A stretch of DNA of 64,000 nt from Sipunculus nudus (taxonomy: Eukaryota > Annelida > Sipuncula > Golfingiida > Sipunculidae), in contig CM049311.1 of NCBI GenBank assembly GCA_026874595.1, forward strand, positions 6,545,676-6,609,675, read 5' to 3'. The position numbers were made by a program, and so were the translations under genes. Positions 12,567 through 23,040 of this stretch are shown here, piece after piece. The notes beneath the pieces are model-generated. The model was not told where the DNA came from. It saw nothing but the letters and a program-made list of their open reading frames with translations, and did no database searches. The stretch's first letter is position 1. The number at the start of each line of letters is the position of its first letter.

Positions 12567-15545
12567 GTAAGTTTTTAATTTTATCATATAATGTATCTCC
12601 ACAATGTGTAACTTTATTCGCCGTTGGCTACTTGCTGCATTAGAAATTTTGCAAAAAACAGCATGAAGGATTTGGGTAACATGAAAGGACCGGTCCTTTA
12701 CATTTTATTATTTCTCTCGGCGTTGAATCATTTATCTGATGATCATGCATTTTGCAGTCCAAAATATGTGGTCTATGAGACTTCAATAAATAATTATCAG
12801 TGATAAATTTTCAAACTTTCTAATACTTCAAAATATGCATTAAGTAAAATAATGTTGAATTGACTTGAAGGCCTTGAAGTTCTTACAATGCTTTTTTTTT
12901 TAACTTGAACGTCTTGAATATTATAACATACATTGTGTAATTAATGGTGATTCGAGTGCGCTTTTTCTCTATTTACCAGTTGAGTTATCGTCCCAATCCC
13001 GTAATTATATTTGTAACCGCATTAAACTCAGCTAATTTGCACGCAAGAGGAGTTATATTTTGGAACTACCGTGTTCACTCAAACTAAGTGTGAACTTATA
13101 ATTTTCGATTTCTGACACATGTTAGTCTTGAGAGGAAGTTTTATGCCAGTCAGTGATAATCTACAGTTGTTTTTCTAACTTGACGTACTGTACAGATCAT
13201 ATATATCTACGTTCTATAATTGGGGAATAAGAGTGCTCTTTTTAATAATATTATATATGCCCAGGTCCTGATAAAATGTGTATTGAGAGTGCTCAGTGCA
13301 GTGGTCGTACTAACTAGTTAGTGTTATAGACAATAATTGTTCGTCCCCATTCCATGTACAGTATAATCTCTCAAACATAAATAAAATAAATAATTAAAGC
13401 CGTAGAACCTTATCATGAGATAATTGCTTCGCCAGATATGAAACGTTACTGTATTTCAGGGATGATATTTCATTCCGTCTTGATAAATACGCGAACGCTT
13501 CTTCATTACATACTCTGATTAATTTATGCTTGATTTTTTTCAGGTTTTCCTGATCAGCGGGTCCAGTTTTAGAGAAAGCGGTAACAGCGTATTTGCTCAT
13601 GTATACCCCGAGAACGGCGGTCAAGAAAATGCAAAGGAACTATTGAGAGCGTTTGACTTGAGTAAATCAAACCGGAGGTTACCTTATGATGAGGAAATAT
13701 GGGACGTACCGAATCTTGAACGTTTAAATCTGCAAATGTTGACGACAGCGCTGCGCGGTAAACGTGGCATTCCGCCTCTATTTCCCCCACCACGCCGCTA
13801 CAGGAGGTCAGAATTCATGATTCCCCCGCTGTTCCCTCCTTCTAAGTATCGCCAGGCCAGAATATCCCGCTCATCTAAAGATTCCAAAAGAGCTATACCT
13901 CCAATGTTTCCGCCAACATTTCGTGTCTCACGTTCTGCGAACGACTTCTCGAGCCTTATCCCCCCACTCTTTCCGCCTTCTAGACGCAGTAGACAGGCAA
14001 GGTCCTACGCGGGGGTTTTTGAACCGAAATCAGACGCCGGTGTCACCACCAGAGAGAGTTATAACAAGAGGGCCATTCCCCCGCTGTTTCCACCAATGAG
14101 AAGAAGATACACAAGATCAAAATACGACGACGGTTACCCGTATCTGACAAATGCCGAGTATGAGGAGTTACTGAACAGGAATACAAGATCGGGGACGAGC
14201 TCGTTCATTCCCCCTCTGTTTCCACCTGTGAAAAGGAGCGATATTGATGCTGAAATAAGTTCTCTCTTCCATGGTCGTGATGACAAGAGCGAGTCACGTG
14301 ACCTTTCGACCAGACACGAATCCGACGAAGAAGTTTCGGAGGGTTACTCACGTGATTCCGATGCTTCACGTGGTTCCGAAGAGTCACGTGACTCAAGTGA
14401 TGACGCGCGCCCTTTCACGAGCCTCTCAACTAGTGACAGGTCTAACGCTAAAAGATTTATAAACAGAGACATCAGATCGGCCATGGCGTCGTTGTTTCCC
14501 CCACTGTTTCCCCCGCTGAAGAGGAATAGAATTACCAGATCATTTGCCAATGGATATTCACATTTGACAAGTGCTCAAGCAGACGGCACGCATCAAAATA
14601 CGGCCTTGACCCCAAGAAAAACAAGGTCATCATTCATTCCTCCCCCTTTTCCTCCTTCCATTCATTCCAGAGGTAAGCGGGATTTAAGTAGTTCCGGATC
14701 AAAGGTCGAGAGTGCGATCCCGCCGATGTTCCCGCCAAACATGAAACGTCGTCTCGTGCGGGATGTCTCGCGAGAACTAAAATCGCAAAAAGCTGGAACT
14801 TCAGGGATAAGAGAAGGTAAGTTTCATTAAAATAATATCCATTATTATATCCATATATATTGCACTACCTATTTGTCTACGATATTTTACTGCATATTGG
14901 TGTAGAGGGTATGGAGCTGATGTCAAGAGTTATTTGCAGTAAAACATAACACACATTAAAACTGTATTTTGCTAACCTTTTTCTAAATTTTGAAACAAAT
15001 AGAGGTAATTTTTTGTTACAGCTTTTAAGGTATGCTGGAATATTATGTTTTGATAAGAATTTTTCACTAATTTTTCACCCTTCATTTGACAGAATTTTTT
15101 TTCAAGTGTACATATTGTATAATTTAATTTTTGTGTATATAAACAGGGAAGCATGTACATTAGCCTGACTTGCTATTTTTGGTAACCCTGTTAAAGATAA
15201 ATATGTTTCACCCAAAGTTAGGAAAATTTCCCTGACAAGATTGTTATATTAATAAGTCACATCTCCACTATATCCTGTATACTGGAAGCATATGCTATAC
15301 ATTATTGCTAACACTATGTGAACAGATTTTGCAATCCAATTTCCGTGGTTGTAATCTCGGTTTAATCATTTCTTTTAGACGTATGGAGGGATGATTTAGA
15401 CGTCAGCCACAGCCCGTCACTAAGTGGAACAGTTCTGCTCAGCATCTTTGGTGCTGCTGTGCTTGTTGCTGGCGTAGCTTTGGTCGGGGTCAAGGTCGCA
15501 AGACAAAGGTCAAGGAGAACCCAGACACACAACTTGGCTGCATAG
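12519..15545 (+). CDS. Membrane-anchored multi-copy PPLFPP peptide precursor (prohormone-like), spliced
   Basis: Coding exons are 12519-12566, 13544-14816 and 15379-15545. All introns are GT-AG with GTAAGT donors, and the exons join in frame (phase 0, then phase 1) to 495 codons. The order is signal peptide (1 to about 22), prodomain (to 90), nine proline-rich cores between basic cleavage sites (92-414), a short basic stretch, one membrane helix (about 457-478) and a 17-residue tail. I do not recognise the family. The layout follows multi-copy neuropeptide or hormone precursors: secretory route, cutting by furin/prohormone convertases, many related peptides. A membrane anchor is unusual for these. 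Most cores lack Gly before the basic site, so most products would not be amidated. Alternatives are a cell-surface or shell-matrix proline-rich protein, or a source of Pro/Arg-rich antimicrobial peptides. The gene model is strong; the function is inference. Confidence 0.82.
12567..13543 (+). other. Intron 2 of the PPLFPP precursor gene
   Basis: 977 bases, GTAAGT to TTTTTTTCAG, phase 0. AT-rich with a CTGATTAAT that could serve as branch point near 13515. Nothing else seen. Confidence 0.8.
13544..14816 (+). CDS. Coding exon 2: prodomain and nine PPLFPP cores
   Basis: The acceptor TTTTTTTCAG precedes VFLISGSS and the donor GAGAAG|GTAAGT ends the exon. The cores [IF]PP[LMP]FPP lie at residues 92, 109, 134, 155, 194, 238, 334, 381 and 408. 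Typical products between basic sites are GIPPLFPPP, AIPPMFPPTF, AIPPLFPPM, SGTSSFIPPLFPPV and SAMASLFPPLFPPL. Core copies are preceded either by KR plus G/A or by R-x-x-R plus Ser. Residues 248-315 form an acidic Ser/Asp/Glu/Arg spacer. Two spacers share a GY-x-x-LT-x-A module (212-220 and 353-361). SRGKR after copy eight (391-395) is the one clear Gly-Lys-Arg amidation-type site. The exon is visibly GC-richer than its introns and open for 424 codons, so it is clearly coding. Confidence 0.9.
14817..15378 (+). other. Intron 3 of the PPLFPP precursor gene
   Basis: 562 bases, GTAAGT to TTCTTTTAG, phase 1. If it were retained, the frame would read GKFH and stop at 14828-14830, giving a soluble secreted form without the membrane anchor. 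Confidence 0.8.
15379..15545 (+). CDS. Coding exon 3: transmembrane anchor and short tail
   Basis: The acceptor TTTCTTTTAG precedes AC, which completes the split codon as GAC (Asp). The exon encodes DVWRDDLDVSHSPSLS and then a 22-residue hydrophobic helix (residues 457-478, GTVLLSIFGAAV..GVALVGV). Next comes a basic stop-transfer segment KVARQRSRR and TQTHNLAA before TAG. The positive-inside rule puts the tail in the cytosol, making this a type I membrane protein. Small residues G/A at regular spacing (GAA, AGVAL, GV) could support helix packing. That the helix appears only when the exon is read in the spliced frame is strong support for the junction. Confidence 0.8.
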
Positions 15546-15890
15546 CGCAGGGTTATAGCATAAAGCCGTGATGGGCGATGGCAGCCTGTGCTGTAATTAC
15601 GGGAATACGGATCTTCAAGGATCAGATTTCTCAGATATTTCTTTTGGACGTCAGTGTGATATCATAACCTTTCATCTGTGCATCAAAAAACAAGGTGCTA
15701 CATTTGGTGATAAATTATTGTGTATACAACAGTACATGTGTACAATAGTGTATCTATTTATTTATTTATTTTGTTCATTCCAGTATGCAGATCTGATGCA
15801 TATTTTTAAAGGGAATAGTCTAGTTCTATTGAACAGGGTCTTGCAAAGCAGACCTTTAGTAATTTCATTCATTAAATATATTGCAAAATT
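15546..15890 (+). other. Probable 3' UTR with ATTAAA polyadenylation signal
   Basis: After TAG (15543-15545) no long conserved frame follows. ATTAAA at 15871-15876 is the nearest acceptable polyadenylation hexamer. I saw no AATAAA close by, so the true end could be further on. The 112-codon frame at 15568-15906 lies in this UTR and is regarded as spurious. Confidence 0.4.
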
Positions 15891-15906
15891 CCGTAGTTTA
15901 GGTTGA

Positions 15907-16809
15907 TCAAACAGAAAGTAAAGAAACTTTCTCTAAGAAAGTGTATATTCTTTTAATTTAATGTTAGCAAGCTCCAAGTATTCTATCAGGACGCCATCAG
16001 CATGTTTCGAACATGCACAGATGTTTACGAAAGTTGTTATCTTGATAGTCATTCGATATTATCAGGCTTGAAATTCTCCTGATGGGAAAATGCAAACACC
16101 TTTACGTGTCAATCATCCATATTAAAATTTTCAGGCTTTTGGGCCTTCATAGTTAATCTCAGGTACCTTGACGTAAACCCTTGGTCTCAGAAATCTTCAC
16201 GAACTCTCTAAGACATCTGTATATATTTTTACATACATTTGAGGTTTAGGTACACAAGTGGTTAAACTCTCACGTAATCACTTATACACAACCATGGGGA
16301 CAAACAAACACTAAAAAATAAGTTTATTTTTACTTTCAAATACACTAAATATTTTAGGGTATCACATATCTCACATATGTTGCTTTAGATTTGATTTTAA
16401 AGGGAGACCTTTGAGGCCAGATATACACTAAAACAGACACTCAAATACCTGTGTCGATGCTGCACTCATTGTGAATTACCATCAGACATTTTCTGTTTGA
16501 AATGCAGTTGCCATGGCTTGCCGTAAATTTTCATTGGAAAGTAAAGCATTTGATATGTTAATTTTGTGAAGATGATTATGCATGTGCTTAAACATAATAT
16601 ACATAACATGTTTTTAATCAACATCCCATGATATGGCTATACAATATACAGTAGTACTTGGATATAGAACTATTTTAAAATAACAAGTTTGAACACAAGA
16701 ACCGAAATGAACGTAACAAATATAGTATAAAATACGTGTTAAGGCCGTTAATGTTTGTGAAGGAGGATAGGCATTTGCCCTGACATAAAGAAGACAAGGG
16801 AATTAAAAC

Positions 16810-16812
<3 letters not shown>
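15907..16812. other. AT-rich downstream DNA, no gene seen
   Basis: No ORF, tandem repeat or transposon feature is recognised between the precursor gene and the (TA)n tract. Confidence 0.6.

Positions 16813-16871
<59 letters not shown>
16813..16871. repeat. (TA)n microsatellite
   Basis: About 59 bases of uninterrupted TA. Confidence 0.97.
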
Positions 16872-16873
<2 letters not shown>

Positions 16874-17007
16874 ACACGCATATTACCTGTTTTCATGTTG
16901 AATGTTTGCACTGAGCAGAATTTTAGAATTAGAGAAATGGATTGTACTCCATGCAAAGTAATTCCAAATGATCAACGTTTGGAACATTCCAGATTATGCA
17001 CTAGTTT

Positions 17008-17025
17008 ACCGGAAGGGGGCGCTGG
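17008..17025 (+). promoter_or_regulatory. CTCF-like motif
   Basis: ACCGGAAGGGGGCGCTGG fits the bilaterian CTCF core (CCASNAGRKGGCGC type) closely. It stands alone in AT-rich sequence about 1.1 kb after the predicted end of the precursor gene. The same G-rich core can occur by chance or in repeats, so this is only a candidate insulator. Confidence 0.35.
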
Positions 17026-17029
17026 TTGT

Positions 17030-19400
17030 CCTTTATTTCTGATGGTATTCCTTATTAGCTATTACTTCGCTAGCCGTTTGCACATGTAGATATGATATCA
17101 AAATGATTTTCGATATATAATGTCAACTCATAGCAACCTTGCTCCTCGGTCAGTGGTTCAAGTATATACTTTTATCAGTGGCAGATAGTCACCTGATGAC
17201 GATAGCTACCTGTCTTATACAGAAATATTTAATATTCATGAGAATCATTTAATAGTCATTAGACAGAACTGTTTGAGAGTGAATTGTATTCGTTTGTCAG
17301 AAGGTAAACTATGAATGAAATATGCATAAGTGATTGAATTTGCATAATGAGGGTAATGTGATATACAGCACAATCTGACCATACAGTAGTCAGGATTTCA
17401 AGGTATATTATTAAGAGGTGTAACGCTTAAGTATATAGATTATTGCTTACTTTGACAAGCTGTCAAATGGCCATTCAGCCTATTATAGATATTTTAAGCA
17501 TCATGTTGGGCTATTTAAAGTTATATTTTAGTTTAGATTATAATAATTTTCATGGACGAGAAATTTGGTCATTTGTATGGAACAATGGATTATGCCTCCC
17601 AAACAATTAAGGTCCTAAATCACGTCATAATCAAAAGCACAAATTTTCTCCATGTCGGGGATAATTGCTTGGTTTTTAAAACGTATTGATACATTTTGCA
17701 TTTTTTAACAGTACCGTTCAAATCCTTGCGTGGTAAATACTGTACTAGCAATGCATTCTCATTTCTGAGATGTCTTATACCATCCTTTTGTTTTTGTCTG
17801 TCTAAACAAATTTTAAAAAGGATACGTTTTGCAAATTTTTATTAGATTTGAATCTCTTATTGGTGTATACATTAACGGAAATCCTGAATCTGTAATTTTC
17901 GACATGATGTGACCAAGAAGTATATCAAACCACTTCCGCTTCCCGTTCACATGGTGTCTAAAGAAATGCATTAAGTCTCGTATTCTTAAGGATGTTTCTC
18001 GTGGAGTTCTCGTGTTCACAGTAAAAGATGTTGCCCCATATACCAGAAGGCATTGCAGATGCAGTACATATCCACTATAACAGTTGAATTTTCGAGTTCA
18101 AGGATACTTAAAGGTGGCTATAACCCGCAGCAAATCTTTTTTTTATTTTCCTCCTGGCCAAACGTAAAAGTTTCGTAGAAATAGTTGTTGATTTTTGCGT
18201 GATCATGGTAACAGGCAACTAAATAAACAAATTAACAGACGGGGATGAAAACACAACCTCCTCGACTGAAGGAAAATGCCCATGATGTTTACTACAAGGC
18301 CCTTAAAAACAAGTGTTTTTCTGTTAAGTTCAATGATGTTGAATACATTTTGGCGCCTTGTGGTACTCAACATTCAAACATAGACGCATATTAAGCCCTG
18401 CCTGTTCTCATCTGTATCCGTACAGGATAATATTAAATGTATCGCGTGATAGCCTAGTCATAAAACATAGAACCTCTGAGTATTATATCGGAAAATTGTC
18501 CTAAATCAGGACAGTGGTCCATGCATAGATGTGAAATCAGAACTTGAATTTATGAATCTGTTCAATTATAATTGTTGACGTGAACTTTGCATGAATAGAT
18601 TGTTAATAAACCAAATAGTTTTCAAAATCCGAGCTGTTCAGGGTGCATAGGTAACTAGATATTATTTAGTTTGGAATAAGTTCGTTGTGTTGAAATGAAA
18701 GAAATCAAACGAAAAGAAAATTCGATGTCACTTGTTTGATTCATAGAAATAAAAGATCCAGAAACCCGTATATTGTGTACGGTTTGTGTGTTCACGGATT
18801 AAGGTGTGTACGGATGTGTGTTTGAGAATCGAGAAATGCGAAGTCAGGTTTCCTCATGCTAAAATCGATTCGGCGGATATCCGGTTAAACATGGCCGGGT
18901 CAACGGCCATCTTGAAAGGTTCTTAAGGTTCAAATAAAGGTTCAGACACTGGTCATCCCACCAAAGTATGGTATCCCTAAGTCGGAATGTCTACTCCATT
19001 CCTATCTAATCAATCAGTTTGTGAACCCGAAAAATTTTATTAGCTGCAGTTGCAAGTCTTGTTCTTCCAGTACATATTATTGACTTGTGGATAGACTGGC
19101 CCAGTCCTCATTCACTCATATATACCTACAATTAACAGAGATTACAACAACCAGCACCCCGTATCAAAACTGGAATAGGTAACAAGTCTACCGCAAATGT
19201 CTTCGAAACTCCTTCTTTTAAATATTCCGGATTTTTCTTACCGCCAATCTGAATTATAATAAAAATGTTATATCTCAATCGAATTCAATCAATGAGTATT
19301 TAGTATAAATGAAATTTGCAAGAAACTTATTAAATAATAACACTTTTAATAAGCCAATGAATCAACATCAACAGATTAAGATATCCTGAATGTTCATTTC
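17030..19400. other. Intergenic DNA, no gene seen
   Basis: No convincing ORF. A 68-codon minus frame at 17813-18019 has no recognisable family and no splice context. Confidence 0.55.
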
Positions 19401-19404
19401 CCAC

Positions 19405-19415
19405 GTATATATATA

Positions 19416-19462
<47 letters not shown>
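19405..19462. repeat. Interrupted (TA)n microsatellite
   Basis: TA repeats with TTT and G interruptions. Confidence 0.95.
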
Positions 19463-19485
19463 TTAAATACATAATATATAAACTG

Positions 19486-19590
19486 CCCCTTACAGCACCC
19501 CCTGGATACGCCCCGGAGTAATTATAACATTATTTAGGGTCTTACACGTTTCGTAAACGTGTTAATACCAGTTATTCAAGAGATCCAGGT
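19486..19590. repeat. Left part of segmental duplication copy 1
   Basis: GATACGCCCCGGAGTAATTATAA (about 19503-19525) matches GATACGCCCCTGAGTAATTCTATAA near 23009-23032. ACACGTTTCG..CAAGAGATCCAGGTTT (19545-19593) matches 24820-24880. These are borders of a diverged tandem unit that continues after the inserted element at 22010. Confidence 0.6.
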
Positions 19591-22009
19591 TTTTTAGCTC
19601 AGCTGACTTTCAGTCATGCTGGGCTATAGCGATGGGTCTTTGTCCGTCGTCCTTCCGTCTGTCCGTCCGGCCGTTAGCAGGGCACAAATCGTAACCGTAG
19701 GGGCTAGGGCCATGAACCCTATGCAGTCTTAGAGGTTCTAAAAAGATCTCCTTGCAAACCTGAAATTAGGTCACTGCTACCTATATTCTCAAAGTTATGG
19801 GGTGTGTTTGCACCCCCCGGAAATAATTCTTTTAGCCAAAATTTTCATCCCAAACCTTCCATCTTTCACATACAGCTCACCTACCAACAGGGGAAGAACC
19901 ATAATTATTTTGAGGTCACAAGGTCAAAGGTCAAGGTCACAGAACCAACTTTTTTTAAAAGCCTGTGGATGCATTTTAAGCCAAACCTTTCATGCCAATT
20001 CTTTGATCTTTCACATATAGCTCACCTACTAAGTGGGAGAAGAATCCTATAGATGTTGAGGTCACAAGGTCAAAGGTCAGGGTCACAGGATCCACTTCTT
20101 TGAAAAGGTTGTGGACACAATTCAAGCTAGACCTTTCATTCCAAACCTTTCACCACTGATATCGCTTCTCTGCCAACAGGGGAAAAGACCTGTTGATTTT
20201 GAGGTCAAAGGTCAAGTTCACAGCACCCTGTTCTAGCGTGGAGTCATTTTCAGGCAAACTTTTCAATCTATATTTTCCATCTGTCATATATGGCTTACCT
20301 ATCAATAGGGGAAGAAGCCTATTGAAGTTGAGTTCAAAAGGTCAAAGGTCAAGGTCACAATATTGTTCTAAATGCTTGTGAACATATTTCAAGTGAAACT
20401 GTTCAACCCAAACCTTCAGTCTTTCACATATGCCACATCTATGCATCACTCAACGTGATTCAAACTTCATATTTATGGGTCTTTTTGCATGAAGAAATAA
20501 CTAATTGATTTTTAGGTCAGCTGGTCAGGAGGTTAAAGGTTGCAGGTCTAAGTTATTCACTCATTGGTTGCCAAGTAATTTCACCCGGCCAGATGTAATT
20601 GGTTAGTAGTTACCCATCATTTAGAAAGAATCCAGTTGATATGTGGGCAAAAGGCCAAGGTCATAGGTCAGGTCAACTTATTTTGTAGACCATCTCTATT
20701 TTTCTTGTATATATAAGCTTGCACTCCAGCTGGTACATCTCACCGTGTGGCTGTAATTGTGAGTGACACTGGGGACATATGACTCCCTTTTGTATCAGGC
20801 TGTTAAGTGATAAGGCTGAGTGATAAGTACCTCGTTACTGCATAACGAAACACTGTTGTTGGAATATTTCAGCCAGGAATTAACACTATGAGAGTATAGT
20901 ATTAAGGTTTAGCTACTGATTTATAAGATGATGGGAACATTTTGCAGTTTATTTTATGGAATCATAGCAATAAACTTAGTTTCCTAGATATCTGAATATT
21001 TTTATATAAATCACCACATATAAAAGCAAGTGTTTGTTCTCATAATATGTGGATGTGTACTTGATTTAGGATGGCTTTATTTATTACAAGACTCTTAGTC
21101 ATGCTTTCTGCATTTCTTTTCTTTCAGGTTTTGCAGTTTACCAACCCTGCTGACCCCATTGAAAAGCAGAGTGATAATAAAAAATATTGGACCTACACTT
21201 TTAAATTTGCATATCTGTAAATCTGATATGAGCGGCTGGACATGCCTTTTGAATTGTTTTGGACATTCATTACTGTAACATTATTTGGAGAATTTTCCCC
21301 AAGTTTGGTCTCTTATTGGAGGATGTGTGATATCATATGTCAGACTTGTCAGAAATCCATTGTGTCTGCCAGTTAGCCACCTTAGAAATCCTTTTTTCAG
21401 TGGAGTTTCAGTAATTTTCCTTCAATTTTTGGTCCGATTTAGAGAATGGTTGTTGTCTGATTTCAGACCTGTCAGAAGTCCAAAATGGCCATGAGGCAAC
21501 CATCTTTAAATTCCTTTTGATCATATTATCTCAAGAACTGTTAAAGTGAAGGCAGTCGGACGTATATTAATGTAATCTTGCAAAGGATTGGGTCAATTAT
21601 TTCTTAATAAAATTATCATCATATATGAAAGTGCAGTACAGTTGGCTTGTATTGAATAAAAATTCATACAGAAGCACCTGTTTCTCAATAATTCTTGCAT
21701 GGATTTCCTTGATTTTTTGCTATATATTTTGATCTTATATTTGCCCTTTGTGGTGTTCCTTTTGAGACTGACAGGTATCAAGTAAGCCATGGGAATAGTT
21801 CTGGATACCTTAACAATCATACATTTTCCTCAGACCATCAATTCACTGTGTTTTAACCAGACATAGGTGATATATGTTTCTGTTGTCGTAGAAAATTTCA
21901 ACAAATTGGCAAATTGGTTCTTCAAAATTTGACTGGAAGTTGTGAATCTCAGTCCATGATGTCGCAGGTCATGCTTGGCAGCTGAGCATCATGACCCTTG
22001 GGTCACTTG
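19591..22009. mobile_element. 2.4-kb AGGTCA-repeat element (non-autonomous, bivalve type)
   Basis: The element starts TTTAGCTCAGCTGACTTTCAG and ends GGCAGCTGAGCATCATGACCC..GGGTCACTTG, so GCTCAGCTG and CAGCTGAGC form short terminal inverted repeats. Near its left end is a region of GTCCGTC repeats followed by GGGCACAAATCGTAACCG. Its middle (19850-20440) holds four diverged units of about 130-140 bases, most with GAGGTCACAAGGTCAAAGGTCAAGGTCAC. No transposase is visible. The empty site is seen in the sister duplication at 24871-24880, which shows it inserted as a unit. A partial second copy lies at 62273-63345. Confidence 0.7.
19915..20360. repeat. Four ~140-bp subunits carrying AGGTCA half-sites
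   Basis: AAGGTCAAAGGTCAAGGTCAC or close variants occur near 19920, 20068, 20205 and 20338. Each is followed by a degenerate TTTTCAxxCCAAACCTTTCA..CTTTCACATATAGCTCACCTA segment. AGGTCAAAGGTCA is a perfect DR1, the target spacing of RXR/HNF4/COUP-type nuclear receptors. Confidence 0.75.
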
Positions 22010-22910
22010 TTTATATTTGCATAAACTTATTTATTTATAGCAACATTAAAATTATCTCTCTTCATAAACCACACTTCAGTTACCATAGAAACAGAACCAC
22101 AGAAACGCTCCTTTCAAAGTATATTCAAATTTATTTTAAATATTTTATAAAAAATATGATTAGTATAATTAATTGTTAATTACTAAATATATAATTAATG
22201 CTTTTGATATTATATAGCTGTATGTACTCTCATTATAAGGTTTAATTATGTTTAATAATAGAACCGAGGTTTACTTAGGATGATTACTTCAGGAGAATGA
22301 ATATAATTATCTATATTAGGACGGACATGCTGTTACAGTGACGTATCTTTGACATCTATGTCTGTTTAATCAACGAGAATGGACTTTCATTAAGGCATCA
22401 AGTTTTGCGGGAAAACTGATCAAACGTAAAACGTAGTGTCAGAAACTCTAAAGATACAAGGCTGCTTTAGGTTGTTTTGTCTGCTCAACATAACTGAACT
22501 TTCCTTTACTTGCTGTTCATTTAGGGTAGATATCACTCCTGTGGCCATGTGCTTGTTCTGCTAAGTTTGAAATTATGACACCACATCCCTATACACACGC
22601 GTCTGAAAGCCAGGTTCTAAAATAACATGGCATTAAACAATGGGTTTCAGGATCCGAATACGTTTGGTCACTTCATTTGGTCACTTCTTTTATTTAGTTA
22701 GATAATCCAGCAGTACAATATTTACAAAAGAGTCAAGGAAAAAACCATATGATCTTTAAAGATTCCCCCAAAACGTGCACCTGCTTGCAAGTGGTACATA
22801 TAGTATATGTATGTACGAAGCATGTGTGTGCAATGGCGCCCCGCACAGATGCATAAATACGTCTGCTTCCAGGTGCAAATATGCTTAGTAAACACACCTT
22901 AAACTCCTTC
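22010..22910. repeat. Segmental duplication copy 1 (right part)
   Basis: From GCAACATTAAAATTATCT (about 22040) through AAACCACACTTCAGTTAC, the ATATAATTAATGC region, GGGTAGATATCACTC and the CACACGCGTCTGAAAG stretch to GTAAACACACC, this aligns along its length to 24930-25757 with scattered changes. No gene inside. Confidence 0.85.
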
Positions 22911-22964
22911 CTACGGATAGCGCATACTGTGAGCACGGTAAAGGAATTACATACAAAGTCGAAT

Positions 22965-23040
22965 GGGGGGGGGGGGGGGGGCGGCCCCCTGTTGCACCCA
23001 CCTTGATACGCCCCTGAGTAATTCTATAATATTCCAGCAA
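22965..23040. repeat. 17-base G run and GATACGCCCC terminal motif
   Basis: G17 at 22965-22981 is followed by GCCCCCTGTTGCACCCACCTTGATACGCCCCTGAG. The same kind of GC-rich end occurs at 19486-19515. Read on the minus strand, CAGGGGCGTATC resembles the termini of hAT-type DNA transposons. Confidence 0.5.

Noticed and set aside
13526-13543. ATG at 13526 as the start of a 434-residue protein
   Set aside because: These bases are the polypyrimidine tract and acceptor of intron 2. The spliced start at 12519 restores a full signal peptide.
13394-14550. Minus-strand and second-frame ORFs over the precursor exon (13394-13624, 13569-13793, 14205-14396, 14271-14462, 14344-14550)
   Set aside because: They are shadows of the real + strand frame, which has spliced ends, cores and cleavage sites.
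13760-14720. Reading PPLFPP/FPPLF as EVH1 or Homer ligand motifs
   Set aside because: The cores sit on the lumenal/extracellular side after a signal peptide, while EVH1 domains are cytosolic. The cores also lack the exact FPPPP or PPxxF form.
15568-15906. 112-residue ORF after the precursor stop codon
   Set aside because: It lies in the 3' UTR, has AT-driven composition (IVYLFIYLFCSF), and has no own promoter or family.
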